Source: Dreissena polymorpha (lineage: Eukaryota > Mollusca > Bivalvia > Myida > Dreissenidae). From it: DNA of 64,000 bases. Under the pieces are notes generated by a model. The model was not told the DNA's origin and made no database searches. It saw nothing but the letters and a program-made list of their open reading frames with translations. The stretch is taken from the NCBI RefSeq assembly GCF_020536995.1, contig NC_068359.1, positions 84,437,932 to 84,501,931 of the forward strand, written 5' to 3'. Below, in pieces: positions 33,470 to 45,520 of this stretch. The number at the start of each line of letters is the position of its first letter. Within the stretch, counting starts at the first letter, position 1. Both the position numbers and the translations under genes were made by a program.

Positions 33470-34530
33470 ATTGCAACCACAGGGATCGTTAGGTAAAAAA
33501 TACTCTATTATACTATATACATATATACAAGGGATACAACTGTCAAATTTCCTGCACAACATCATGGTCTGAACAATAGCAAAAAAATCGCTTCCAAAAG
33601 CAATAATTACACAAAAAAAACTGTATAACAACAGCTCAGACATTTATCTATCAGATAATAACTATGTTTATAGCAGTAAAAGTGTTCATAGTTGTGTTTG
33701 AAACGAAAGTTTCATGAAAAACGGTAAAATTTTCGAAATGCGACACAGGTGTGCACACCCACTTTGACACATTTTGTTTCATAATTTAATAATTACAGAG
33801 AAGTTGAGCAAATTTTACCTTGTTTTATTATCCATAGACACTTTATTAATCAAAGTAGACACCTTCCATAATTGCATGTAACTGCATATATGCAAAACAC
33901 CGTAAGTATTAAATTTGTTTACATTTCTACTATCTTCAAGGATTTGTATGCAATTTGTCAGGTAATGTTACGTGGAACGTGAATGGTTGGATTTATTACT
34001 GCAGTGGAATTTCAACCAATCAAATCGCATGTTTGAAATATATGTGAACTATCCAAAATGAAAGTAAAACATTGTCATTGTGAAATTGAAGCAGATTGAT
34101 GTGAATTTCTAGCAAAATATGCTTACTAAATAGTAATTATGTTCTATTTTACTATGAAAAAAACTATCCAAGGAATATGTACCAGCAAAAGAGCTTTATA
34201 ACAATGGAATACGAAAATTACTGCTAGAATTCTAAGTTTTCAGCTGTGCACACCTGTGTCCAAGTAAGGATTTTTGAGCATTTTGAATGAAACTTTCTCT
34301 CTTAGTTCAATGAAAAGCTTGTACTTTATTGTCAAGTGTATTATTTTCTGAAAGATAAATGTCTTGGCTGTTGTAATACAGTTTAATTGGTGTATTTATT
34401 GCGTTTGGAAGCAAATTTTTCGCTATTGTTTACACCATGGTTGTGTGCAGGAATTTTCACAGTTGTATCCCTTGTATATATATGTAGTATAATAGAATAT
34501 TTTTACTTAACGGTCCCTATGATTGCAACT
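33470..34530. mobile_element. Foldback-type element with about 295-bp inverted arms
   Basis: The left arm 33470-33762 and right arm 34233-34530 are inverted copies (roughly 80-85 per cent by eye). They share GGGATACAACTGT, CAATAGC, ACATTTATCT and GACACAGGTGTGCACA. A 470-bp AT-rich spacer separates them. No transposase. Ends ATTGCAACC are estimated and no target duplication is clear. Confidence 0.7.
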
Positions 34531-34751
34531 AATCGTATTCATCATGTGACTATTTTACTGGATTCCGATCTTGCGCGAGAAGGGTGTTTCGTCAATTAAT
34601 TACCGGAAACCAGTCGAATTTTCTTCCGGGTTATGTGAAAGCCAAGATATAAACGTTAAAACAGAAAAAGTCTCACAATTGGCGTTCATCCACAAACAAA
34701 ATAAAACGTTCCGACTCGGAAAATATTAATTGCGTTGAAGCATTTTTAAGA

Positions 34752-34792
34752 ATGAATCATCAAAAACCGTTGAAACCCAGCAGGATTCGGAG
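34752..34792 (+). CDS. Candidate first exon of a small AT-hook protein
   Basis: ATG to a GTACAT donor encodes MNHQKPLKPSRIR with two bases left over. That phase fits the acceptor of the exon at 38523, which in turn fits 44070. The set is open over three exons (about 83 residues). Exon size is small and the donor is moderate, so this first exon is uncertain. Confidence 0.3.
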
Positions 34793-36270
34793 GTACATGT
34801 AATCAACATCGATTAATACTGTCGGATTATTGTAAAATTGAAAGTAGACAATCGGCAGCTGCCGCACCTTTTCCTTCCAATAATGTAGCAGATCTAGATT
34901 GTCAACCCATTCATCATGAAATTGAAATCATAATATTGACATCATTCCCCGGCCCCAGTTGAAAACATTTCCCATTATTAGATCTACTCCTGCAACTTTA
35001 TTTAGGACTTAGACTTTAATATCATACTTGTTCATGTGTTTAAGAACAAAAAGGTGAGAGAAGTGCCTCTTTTTCAAAAAAAAAACCCTAAAGTCTGTAA
35101 GCGAGTTAAAGACATTGAAATGAACAGTTTTTATTTTTTCCCAAAATATGTCTCTTTCGTGCTCGATTTTTCCCTTTTACCCAGCGTCCAGCGTCTTCCC
35201 CTTTTTCTAAAAAAAACCCTGGAATGGCAACGAATAAACACATACATCAGAAACCAGTAATTGCTCATTATATGACCAAGCGGTAGTTGACAACGCCATC
35301 TTCAGTATTTAACATGTTTAATTAACTTTACTCAGGGCAAGAGATAAGGGTCGTTTTTACAATTTTACAGAAAACTTTTGAAATGAAAAACAATCGTACA
35401 AACAACGATTATGTAAATACAAAACAGATTCAAATTAGTTAATAATCTATCGGCGCGTCCCGCGTATATAACGCTCAAATATCGAAATAGACGCATAGTT
35501 TAAAAATATTTGTGTCCCAGTGGACACATTGCTGAAAGGAATCCGTTAACGCATAAGTAATTCACGATAAGTATGAACCCTCTTGGGTACGAGTCAAAAG
35601 TGTAGCGATGTACGCTAACTGAATGAGGCTTCAATAATGCAACAAGTCTTTTAATTGGCTCTAGTTGAGCCCCAGCTGTATACGAACCAATTAGAATCAA
35701 CCTTTTGAATAGAGTGTGTTATGATATTTTCTTGGGTCCCCGGATAATTGCCTGTTTTTAACTTTTTGTACTTTATAGTCATAAATAATACAGAAATAAT
35801 GCCCCCGAAAAAGGCCTTGAAGCTAGATCCAAAACAAACAACTCTAAACTTTGATTACGGTAGGTCAACCGGTGGCATTTCGGATGTTTATTGTTAACAA
35901 TAATACAGAGTTTGTGAAAACAGTTGGTCCTTCACTCAGTCCTGACTGACAAATTTTGTGAAGGACTGACAAAATATGACAGATTTTCTGACAAGAAAAT
36001 CTGATGCAAATGTATCTGTTGTTCATAAATATTCCTTTAAAAGTCATGTACATATGCATCAATATAGCTAAAGATTATTTTTTCCATCGCCTATTCAACT
36101 ATTTTTCAAACAAATCCGTTGACCAACAAATCGATTTGGAGTGGCCTAGGTGCAAAGTGAATAATTTCCCTTTTCTTCCTGAGTTTTCAAGTTCTCTTCC
36201 CTTAAACTACAAAACATATCTTTTCTATAATTCCATATGGTACTATACATTGTTTGTGATGTGTGCCATA
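34793..36270. other. Mostly unannotated AT-rich sequence
   Basis: Apart from the candidate exon at 35796, it holds an A-run and T-run pair (CTTTTTCAAAAAAAAAACCCT at about 35070 and TTTTTCTAAAAAAAACCCTG at about 35200) that resembles ends of the CAGGGTTTTTTT MITE family. No gene is supported. Confidence 0.4.
35796..35857 (+). CDS. Candidate short exon MPPKKALKLDPKQTTLNFDY
   Basis: Twenty codons from an ATG to a GTAGGT donor, with one base left over. KQTTLNF-type N termini occur in several nuclear proteins, including some transposase-derived ones, so this may be a fossil first exon of a transposon gene. No partner exon was found. Confidence 0.25.
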
Positions 36271-38466
36271 CAGGTACGAATCCGTACCTCTAGAATCTTG
36301 TTCTAGGGGTACGGATCCATACTTATAGCCAAAACCACTAGAGTTTTGCTATTGGTACGGACCTCCCGTTTTCACATATTATATGCCCTTATTCATACCG
36401 TATACGTGCGCTTATAAGACGCATTTTTGAGACTTAAATTAATAAGTTACAGTTGGGGTTGCGTCTTATAAGCGAGATACTGGTGAAAATAAACAAAAAA
36501 AATCAAAATATTGAGTTTACTGGGCTTATGCTAGCCAAGTTGGACACTTGTCAGTTGTTTTGAATCATCGCGGCAGCCATTTGCATTTTCTCTAAAGTCT
36601 GTATTGGCCCGTACCGTGTATCGGAACGCTATGTTCAGTTACCGATTTATTTGTGTTAAAATGTATTGTTACTGATTTTGTTGTCTATTATTTTTAATTT
36701 GAAGTTTGTTAATTTTGGGGCGTAAGACGTTATATTGTCCGTGATTATTCTTGAAAAGTTTTTATCACCTGATTGTCGGCGCGCGACGTCGTAAAATGCC
36801 ATATAAATTTGCCATTATATTATACGTGTGTAAGCGGCAACACGATGCCATCATGCTTGAAACAACAGCAAAATCAATTCTCAGTTTGAAACTGTCAATT
36901 GTTTAATAAACATGCTGCCGATTACAAATGCTATTTGACAAGTTTGTATCACCTGATCGTCTTTGTTCCACGTCGCTGATTTTCAATTAAGACATAATTG
37001 GCAATTAGGGTATCCTCTGAAATAAGTTACCAGTTTGCAACTGTCAATTGTTAAACAAAACACGTTTATTCAGACGACCCACTAATGCCGATGACACATT
37101 ATTTATTAGGGGCCAACAACGACGGGAGCAAAGAGTGACCGGATGCAATTATCCGCATATGGCTTTCTTCTTGACACGTGATTTCGATCTGCGCTTTAGA
37201 GTCTATCACTCTATCACGCGATTGGCTAATTTTATGAAAGTAGGCGTTGCCTATTGTTGATAGACAATGGGCGTAAAATTTGCATAATCTAGGTAATAAA
37301 ACTAAACGCTTTCAAAATATCTGCCTATTAGATTTCAATACCTGTCAAACAATACAATTAAGATGACTGACACGATCAATTTTGCTTGTGCATTGATATT
37401 ACAAACGTAATATGTTTGCAATTGTTAGGGCAAATGATTAATACACAATTGTTAGAAATTTTGTCAATTTGATAATTATTTTTATTGCATGAATAATACT
37501 TGAAAATAAATTAAAACCCACTAATATATCATAAAATAAACAAATATTATTTACTTTGTTGTTTGATTGTTTTATTTTTCAGACTTGCGTGAATTACTAA
37601 TTGTATGCAGCGCGAGTTTGAAAAATTCTGAATGTTTTACTAATTGATGATTTTCTTTTACATTCTGCCATTTTTCGGCCATTTTCCGGCCGATGAATAC
37701 GGCAAAATTTGACCGCGTCTTACACGCGGGTCAGTCTCAAATCCACCCATTATAAAGTCCGAAGTCGGGGTGCGTCTTATAAGCGAGGGCGTCTTATAAG
37801 CGCACGTATACGGTAGTTAAATTGTTCCACACGTATGTTAGATTAATAACAAAAGTATTTACCTTAATTTTAAATCAAATGCAATTTATCCGCTCGGCAG
37901 GACTCGTTTGTTTACATTGTTCAGGTCAGCATTAATAACCGAGGAACACCGGTAATGGTTTAATCTATAACTGCTTCTGTACAAAGTGAAAGCGTTGTCG
38001 TTTCGCGGATGGGAGCATTTTAATTGAATAATTGTTAAAAAAATAAATAATCTTATGATAAGACAAAAAATATTACCTTTCTGTATTTCAATACTGAATG
38101 TATTATACTTGTTAAATAAAATGCTCTGCCGCGAAATGTTCAAATTCAATTGAAGTATTTGGAGGAATTGCTGATTTAAATTTTTTTATATAATAACTTA
38201 AATTATTTGTATTAATTGCTGATTAGATTGAACTTCAAGATATTAAAATGAACAAAGGCAAACTTTACACATGGTAAGGCTTTACAACTTTGGTAGTTTG
38301 CATATGCGTGTACTCAGCTTGTCAAACTTTGAAACATCTACGGAACTAAAACAACGTCTGTTTTCCACATGTACAGTTAGTAATTGCCTTTATGCCTAGT
38401 GGTTTTGGCTAGAAGTACGGATCTGTACCCCTAGAACGAGATTCTAGAGGTACAGATGCGTACCTG
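36271..38466. mobile_element. Inverted-repeat element with CAGGTACG ends
   Basis: The 71-bp inverted arms at 36271-36341 and 38396-38466 share AATCTTGTTCTAGGGG-like and AGCCAAAACCACTAG text. The CAGGTACG / CGTACCTG termini suggest a hAT relative. A Tc1/pogo-type MITE is nested inside. No clear target duplication. Confidence 0.6.
36398..37813. mobile_element. pogo/Tc1-type MITE with TA target site
   Basis: Inverted ends CCGTATACGTGCGCTTATAA are flanked by TA (36396-36397 and 37814-37815). The CGCTTATAAGACG motif is typical of pogo/Tigger-like termini and recurs just inside both ends. It is 1416 bp. A 70-codon frame inside has no DDE-domain features, so it is treated as non-autonomous. Confidence 0.8.
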
Positions 38467-38522
38467 TAGTCACTTCCTAAACAGTTCTACATGTAGATAT
38501 AAACCCTTTTTTTTCTCAATAG

Positions 38523-38607
38523 ATTCAAAACAATTATGAATAACAACAGAACTGGAAATACCCGCGGGCGCGGGAGACCAAAGAAACGACAGTTTCAACA
38601 GAAAAAG
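38523..38607 (+). CDS. Candidate exon with an AT-hook motif
   Basis: Acceptor TTTTTTCTCAATAG, donor GTAAGA, 85 bp. The only open phase reads FKTIMNNNRTGNT, then RGRGRPKKRQFQQKK. GRGRPKK is a classic AT-hook core that binds the minor groove of AT-rich DNA. It ends at a codon boundary, matching the acceptor phase of 44070. With strong splice signals on both sides this is the best-supported exon of the set. Confidence 0.5.
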
Positions 38608-38762
38608 GTAAGAATACTTACCTTAATACTTACTTACTTGACAAGTTAACAGAGCTTTTTTTCTGATTTGTGTAGCGGCCCTGGCCCCTCATTCTGGAAT
38701 AAATGAGTTGCTCATTAAAAAAAAATTTTTCTTTATTGAAATAAGCAAACACGTGTTGTTTT

Positions 38763-39059
38763 CTGAATGTTATAAGTAGTGTAACTGACATTTTGTTTAA
38801 TTTTCAGGAGAAGCTAAAATCTGTTTTATTAACATAATAAATACTTTTGAGTATTCCAATTTTATTATCAGTGTTATAGTAAAATTTGTAAAACAAATCA
38901 TTAAAAACAAAACAAAGTTAAGAAAGAAGCAGTTACCATAATTTTATCAATGAAATATTTTGAATGCAAAAAGTAGCATAAGTGCTCTTAATGTATTTCG
39001 GAAAATATGCTCTCCTGAAAAATATACAAAATGTTAGTTACACAAGTTATTACATTCAG
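38763..39059. mobile_element. MITE, CTGAATGT inverted-repeat family, copy 1
   Basis: Inverted repeats of about 34 bp at both ends (CTGAATGTTATAAGTAGTG and CTGAATGTAATAACTTGTG, both leading to ACATTTTGT). A second copy lies at 45521-45851 and an end fragment at about 40252. Similar flanks outside both copies suggest the real ends lie slightly further out. Confidence 0.75.
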
Positions 39060-39172
39060 TACACGATATGATTGTCTTCACTTAATATGTAGACTTTTTT
39101 CTGAATACTTAAAATATGTGTTAATTGATTTTTTTTTTATGATAATAGAAAATTAAACTATTTACATTTATT

Positions 39173-39795
39173 ATGCACCCCGTCGAAGAAGAGGGGTATA
39201 TTGTTTTGCACATGTCGGTGGGTCCGTCCGTCGGTTCGTCCACCAGATGGTTTCCGGACGATAACTCTACAATGCTTAGACCTTGGATCATGAAACTTCA
39301 TAGGTACATTGATCATTACTGGCAGATGACCCCTATTGATTTTCAGGTCACTTGGTCAAAGGTCAAGGCCACAGTGAGTGAGTGACTCTAAATATTTAAA
39401 TTGTTTCTGGTTGATAACTCAAGAATGCTTACGCCTAGGATCATCAAACTTCATAGGTACATTGATCATGACTGGCAGATGACCACCATTGAATTCCAGG
39501 TCACTAGGTCAAGGTCACAGTGACTGGACACAGTAAAATGGTATCCAGATGATAAGTCAACAATTCTTATGCCCAGGATCATGAAACTTGGGAACAGGAA
39601 CATTGATCATGACTAGCAGATGACCCCTAATCATTTTCAGGTCATGAGGTCAAAAGTCAAGGTCACAGTGACTCAGACTCTAAATAGTAAAATGGTTTTA
39701 GGATGATAACTCATCAATGCTTACGCCTAGGATCATGAAACCTCATAGGTACATTGACTGGCAGATGACCCCTGTTAATTTTCAGGTCACTAGTA
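39173..39795. repeat. Tandem AGGTCACTAGGTCAAGGTCA-type repeat
   Basis: Four units of about 145 bp, each with GATGATAACTC, AGGATCATGAAACTTCATA, GGTACATTGATCATGAC and GGCAGATGACCCC followed by CAGGTCA. It starts with a TATGCACCCCGTCGAAG head. This is a familiar bivalve repeat style with no coding. Confidence 0.8.
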
Positions 39796-40299
39796 ATATA
39801 CCTGCTTTATGTTCCCAAAAAATACAAGTTGTATCAATCAGTAAAATTTATCTGCGCAGAAATAATTCCCGTATTACACTACTCACAAGTTTTCCAATTC
39901 CATATAACCATACTAGCCGGACTACTTTTAATGAAGTCACTTTGAACAAAAAAATTATAAGAGCATTCATTCTTCGTTAATTATGAATGCTTAAACTCAT
40001 TTTTTATTCCCCCGAAGGAGTGCATAATTATAGTGCACTGTCTGTCCATCTGCCCTTCTGTCACACTTTTGCGTTTAGATTTAAAATTTCTTATAATTTG
40101 TATGTAACTTCACATTTAACCTTCACAGTTGGTATGCATGTGTATATGGACACCTTTCCATACACACACAAATTTTGACCCCTTTGACCTTGACCTTGAA
40201 CTTAGGGTCCGTGTTTAGCTTTCAAAATCTTGGTTTAGGTTACGAAAAAGTGTTGAATGTTATAAGTAATGTAACCGACATTTTTATACATTTTCACTT

Positions 40300-40625
40300 T
40301 TAAGCTCACCTGATTGCTCAGGTGAGCTTTTGTGATTGGTCTTGATCCATCGTCTTTCCATCCGTCATCCATCCACATTTGATTGTAAACAGTCTAGAGG
40401 CCACATTTTTTGTCCGATCTTCATGAAACTTGGTCGCAACATTTGTCCCAATGATGTCCTGATTGAGATTGAAACCGGGTCATGCTGGGTGAAAAGGTAG
40501 GTAAAAAAAAAGAAAAACCTTGTAAACACAAAGTCACAATTTTTGCCCAATCATCATGAAAGTTGGCGAAAACATTGGTTTTATTGATATCTCGGACGAG
40601 TTCGAAAATGGTCCAGATCAATGAA
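40300..40625. repeat. AGCTCACCTGA hairpin-headed repeat
   Basis: It opens with a perfect hairpin, AGCTCACCTGA, TTGC, TCAGGTGAGCT (40303-40328), followed by 70-150-bp modules containing CATGAAACTTGGTC. A second hairpin is at 44879-44904. Between 39796 and 40300 only fragments of other repeats are seen. Confidence 0.75.
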
Positions 40626-41049
40626 AAAACATGGCCCCCAGTGCAGTCTTTCCGAAATATTGTCGGTCCTTGGATTTTTCTGATAATAATTTGGAAAATC
40701 CGGAAATGACTCTAATATTGCCAGACCTCGTGTCCGGTAGTAAAATTATGGCGAAATTTGGAATTCCACAAGCTATTTCCAGAAAAGTTTTAAGGCAAAA
40801 GAGGCAATATACCAAGTTATTTATGAATACTCCAATCATGTTAAACATTTTTTTATTTGTTGCATTTCTTGAATGACGTAGGTTGGCTACTGACAACAAC
40901 AAACCAAATAATTAAGAATTAATTTGTTGTCAAATACCCACGACCACGTCTGAAAGTTTAGATGCGTAGGGATTAAATCACGAGAGCAAAGCATTTGAAA
41001 CCACGCATCTAATTTTCCGGTCGTGAGATATTCAACAACAAAGTATAAA

Positions 41050-42570
41050 CAGGGGTGTCAATTTTCCGGATTATTCCGGAAATACGGATTTGAGCCGTCC
41101 AGGGTTGATTTTGTGGTGAATGTAAATCCAATGAGTTTGTTTAAGGGGGGTGGGGGTAGGGACAAAATTCTTTTAGTGCGGGATCATTTCAGAACGAATA
41201 TTGTTATAGCATCGTCGGCATTCCTGACATTTGCGCTTGGTACCGATTTTATTTATTGATTTCTGATTGGTAAGCGGCTGGCACTGACATGAGCAGTAAC
41301 TGACAAAGTAAAGCACTGCAATATCATATTTTAAAACAATATGTTAATCAAATTATATATTGACTGCGTATTTGCTAGGTTACTGGTTACTGGTTTACAT
41401 TTTCTGCAGTCAAATGATATGCATATTTTATTTCATTTGCAAATGATGTATCGGGACATGTTTCAGCGATTTTCCTTGTCCAATTGGGAAAAGTACCCGT
41501 ACCGGTCCAATTGGGAAAAATTGAGTCGTGAAAACCTCAAAATTGGGAAAAATCGAGTCGTGAAATCCTTAAATTGGGAAAATTGCGTCGTGAAGTTTGG
41601 GTCTTATTGAATACATCATACAGTTCAAACTTAATTGAACATACCCATTAAAATAATCATTTGCAGGCATGCCTTAATGTCCATTACTAAAAGTAATAAA
41701 GTTGATATAAATAACAAAATATTATATAGAAGACACAAAATCAATTACTAGTTGTTTTAATCTCTTATAAAGCAATGTCTCTCTGTTTCCTTTTTTTTTT
41801 AAATTACAACAATCTTTGATGTTTGATCATCACTCAGTTGCTGGCATCCCTCTCTGCACAGCATCATTAGAGCTGTCAATGTGTCCTGTGATAGACGGTT
41901 CCGATTGGTTGTGCAAAGATTGTTCATTAGACTGAACAACCTTTCCACAGAGGCAGTGCTGGAGGGCATTTCAAACTACGATAAGGTTTCAAACCGACGT
42001 CAAACAGTACGCTGGCTGCCTGACAAAAGAACCGCAAACAGTAACGACTCTATTGATTGAACGCGCTGAATAATAAAACCCGATATTAATCGAGCGCGTG
42101 GTTACACACAACTATACGATTTTCTTTGTTCGCTCGCCGAAAGTTGGGTTTTGTTACGAAACTTTCGATCGTTTTGAGAAAAAATTCGGACGCCGATTGG
42201 GATTTTTTCACATGCCGATTGGGAATTTGGGAATTTTCGCTAGATTGGGAAAGTACCGTTTACCGGTACTTTATAAAGAAGGAGGAAAAGCTGTGTTTTC
42301 GGACAGTCGTTTTCGGATACGGTATGGTTTGTCCATTTTAATTTAATTTTGAAGTTCTTAATATCATTTGTTTAGAATGACAAATACACATTGCTTTGTT
42401 ACGGATGGTTTGGTTTATAATATTTCGCATTGTACTCACCAGAAAATGCACCTAGAAAGACTATAAAAAAAAGAACAATAAGCTAGGGCTCGGGGGGTTG
42501 GGCCCTCCTACGGCCTCAGACTCTCTGCTTAATTTTCCGGATTTCAAATTTGGGACAATTGATACCCCTG
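41050..42570 (-). mobile_element. hAT transposon relic, 6-bp TSD
   Basis: Inverted ends CAGGGGTGTCAATTTTCCGG and CAGGGGTATCAATT are flanked by TATAAA on both sides (41044-41049 and 42571-42576). A transposase C-terminal piece survives on the minus strand at 41969-41799. The rest is AT-rich with TTGGGAAAA repeats. This is an internally deleted hAT copy. Confidence 0.82.
41799..41969 (-). pseudogene. hAT transposase C-terminal dimerisation fragment
   Basis: The frame reads MPSSTASVERLFSLMNNL, then RNRLSQDTLTALMMLC, and stops at TAA. TASVERLFS is the hAT signature (SxERxFS) that carries the catalytic glutamate, and the LTALMML helix is the dimerisation region. Upstream transposase domains are absent, so it is a remnant of the element at 41050-42570. 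Confidence 0.75.
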
Positions 42571-42806
42571 TATAAAGTATACAAATAATTTCGATTCTAA
42601 CACAGTTTTACTAAAGATTTATTCAATGTATATTATTTTTCTTGTGTACTTTTTCAGCCATTGAAATTCAGATTTAAATTTTCAAGCAAGTCGGGCTAGT
42701 ACTATGGGAATTTGAACAAGCCCGAGTCAGATTTTACTAGCCCAAACATTTTTGTTAAAAATGCAGATAAACATAACATAAAACATCCAAAGAAGCATTC
42801 ATTTAT

Positions 42807-43160
42807 TCAATCTTTAGAATACAATACAAATCTCTTATTAATTTCATCTTCATCCAAGTTAGCTTCCTCGTCATCCGAGCCAGCCTCTTTCGGATCCTGA
42901 AATAAGAAGAAATTAATTTCACACACAGATTTCAATCAAATCACAATTGTAAATATATACATAAAGTTTAGGTAAAAAATTAGCAGAAATATATCCCATA
43001 TATCCATGTAAAAGAGAGAGCAAACCTGAACCACCAGAAAATATATAAACAATTAAGTGCCATGTTATTCTACAAAAAGCCAGTTGACAAATGCGTCAAT
43101 CACAGTTACCTCAGATTCGCATTCCTCAACGACGTACTTGAATGACAACTGTTCGACCAT
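42807..43160 (-). CDS. Candidate two-exon acidic mini-protein
   Basis: Exon 43160-43110 encodes MVEQLSFKYVVEECESE and ends at a GTAACT donor. Exon 42896-42807 follows a TTATTTCAG acceptor and encodes DPKEAGSDDEEANLDEDEIN, then KRFVLYSKD and TGA, with AATAAA overlapping just past the stop. Both joins are in phase 0, giving 46 residues. The frame is open upstream for about 12 more codons (KCFALRSGQRV). It may be the tail of a transposase gene in an element whose ends carry GTCGGGCTAGTAC-like text, or a small host gene. Confidence 0.35.
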
Positions 43161-44069
43161 TACTCTCTGTCCCGAACGCAACGCAAAACATTTATTTTAC
43201 ATTATTATAATTAGCCGGGAACCACAAAACATGCGCTTTATTTGCAGTAATCCAATTATCGGCTGATTGCCCAGCACATGTGTGCAGTGTGTTAAAACAT
43301 AAGTGGCTGTTGATTTAAGCTGCTCAAAACTTTGTTTACAAATATTGAAAATGAAAGTCACAGTGGAACTCGTTTTCTGTTTAATGAATTGTACGAGCAC
43401 GTCGGGCTTGTAATAGTGGATTTCCTACAAGCACGAAAGAAAAAGTACTAGTTTTTTGCTGTCGGACTAGTGCGAATTTCGACGACTGCTATGTTATGTG
43501 AAGTTCCGCCCATAAAAATAACTTTCGGCTGTTCTGTCGATCAGGTCCGCGACTTTCATTCATAATTATATTACCGGATTATTACGCTGGTGGAAAATGT
43601 ATCGGCATGTTTTGTTTAGTTACAGGGCGTGCATTAAGACGCGTCCTTCGGATGCGTCTTTAATCCACTGTTCACAAGTTTTTGATTCTTGGTCTGACGT
43701 GCAATAAACCGGTCCTGACTGGTTTAGAGACTGCAGCGAATGGTTTATTACACCTAATCGAGATAAGAATGTCATTAGGGTGTGTTAGCATGTACACTGT
43801 GTAATCGCTTTCATGACATGGGAATTTTAATAGCAAACAGAATCGAACCGACCGTTTGGGATTTTCAATCGGTCTTTCATGACCCCAATCCGTCTAGGAC
43901 CGACAAAACCGAAAAAAATATGATCCCTGCTTATGACCATTCAGCAGCTATAGACAAATGGCTGTTCACATTCGATGGTTTTATGTAAAATTAAATATTT
44001 AATAAGGTTTTTACGTAACAAACTCACACCTTGTATGCTCATGATGATCTTCATCAACTTAATTATTAG
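43161..44069. other. No gene seen; one strong hairpin
   Basis: A stem AAGACGCGTCC / GGATGCGTCTT with a TTC loop lies at 43636-43660. A 68-codon frame at 43782 has no recognisable features. The rest is AT-rich. Confidence 0.5.
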
Positions 44070-44195
44070 CGCTCACCCAAGGCTGATGGGTATTCAACGA
44101 AAGATTTGTCAAAGGATGTGTCTTCAGTAGAGGATTCAGATATCCAGGATGAAGAGACAAATGCTAAAGAAATCTTGGCAATTCTGAATGATTAA
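44070..44195 (+). CDS. Candidate terminal exon of the small AT-hook gene
   Basis: After acceptor TAATTATTAG the frame reads RSPKADGYSTKDLSKDV, then an acidic SSVEDSDIQDEETN and a hydrophobic KEILAILND before TAA. Codon phase is continuous with 38523-38607. A basic AT-hook followed by an acidic tail resembles small chromatin proteins such as HMGA in layout only. No clear AATAAA follows at once. Function is unknown. Confidence 0.45.
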   Translation, partial: RSPKADGYSTKDLSKDVSSVEDSDIQDEETNAKEILAILND

Positions 44196-44384
44196 ATGCA
44201 TGCTTTGTATATTAATCTGTTAATATTACAATATTGTTAAAAATGTCATCTTTGTCTTTCGTCGTCATTTTGTACTTTTTGGGCCTAAAATAATCAGTCC
44301 GGGCCGGAAATGGCTGCATGATTATAGGACTTCATTGCCGGCAATAAATTATAATTTTGAAAAGGACTGCCCAGTGGGCGTGGT

Positions 44385-45400
44385 ATTTTTATCTTTATGT
44401 TTATAGTGAAAACACGTGAACACTTTAGAAGTAACATTTTTGGCCCAATTTTCATGAAATTTGGTCAGAACATTTGTTTCCTTGATACCAGAGTTGAGTT
44501 AAAAACTATTCTGGTCAGTTGAATAACATGGCTGCCGGGGAGGGGGCAGTTTTATTTTATTTATATACCCCGGTAGTGAAAAAAACTTATGAATACTCTA
44601 GAAGTCACATTTTTTGCCCAATCATCATGAAACTTGGTGAAAAGATTGGATTTATTTATATCTCATATGAATTCGCAAATGGTCCCGATCGGTAAAAAAA
44701 CATGGCCGCCAGGGGGTTGGGGCAGTTTTCCCTATGTGACTACAGAGAAACCTTGTGATCGAACACTATAGAAGTCACATATTTTGCCTAATCATCGTGG
44801 AATTTAGTCAATTCATTGGTTTTATTGATTTGTCGGACAAGTTGGAAAATATCTCAGATTGGTGAAACACACTTTTTAGCACACCTGATTGCTCAGGTGA
44901 GTTTTTAGGATTGGTCTTTGTCCGCCGTCCGTCCGTCAGTCAACATTTGGTTTGTAAACACTCGAGCATTCACACTTCTTGAGCATTCTTTGTGAAAGTT
45001 GCTGAAAGATCTCAGTCAAGTTTTATGAGCAAAATCACATAATTAATGTTATAATTATTGCCTTTAGATTGTCCAAATTTTCATTATATTATACAAAATC
45101 CTTGAAAACACTCTAGAGGTCACAGTTTTTTTTCAGATTTTATAAATGTTGGTCAAAATATTTATTTTTGTAAGCAAAGTTTGATGTTTGGTAAGGGTTC
45201 TTAACTCAAAATATAGGTCACCAGGTCAAATGTTACAAAAACAATAACACTCCATACGCCAGAGTTTTGGTTCATTAATGATGAAACTTCACCAGGATGT
45301 TTGTCTGGACAATATCTAGGTCAAGTTTGACGTTAGGTAAAGATTGAATGAACCGACTATTTAAGGTGCACGAACTAGGGCCATATTGGCCCTCTTGTTT
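44385..45400. repeat. Tandem repeat related to the AGCTCACCTGA family
   Basis: Three units of about 160 bp at 44385-44880 share GAAGTCACATTTTTTGCCCAA, TCATGAAACTTGGT and AACATGGCTGCC. They are followed by a second CACCTGATTGCTCAGGTG hairpin and more modules with GGTCACCAGGTCAAATG up to about 45400. No coding. Confidence 0.7.
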
Positions 45401-45520
45401 TTATTTTTGTGTTTATAAGATGACATTCAACAACTGTTTAAATATTATGTCAACCTTTTTGGTACAAATAATGTTTTTTACCAAATTTTCGAAATTGACA
45501 TTATGAACACGTGTCATTTT

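Noticed and set aside
43782-43988. 68-codon frame MLACTLCNRF...
   Set aside because: No domain, no splice context and no second copy for comparison. It is consistent with chance.
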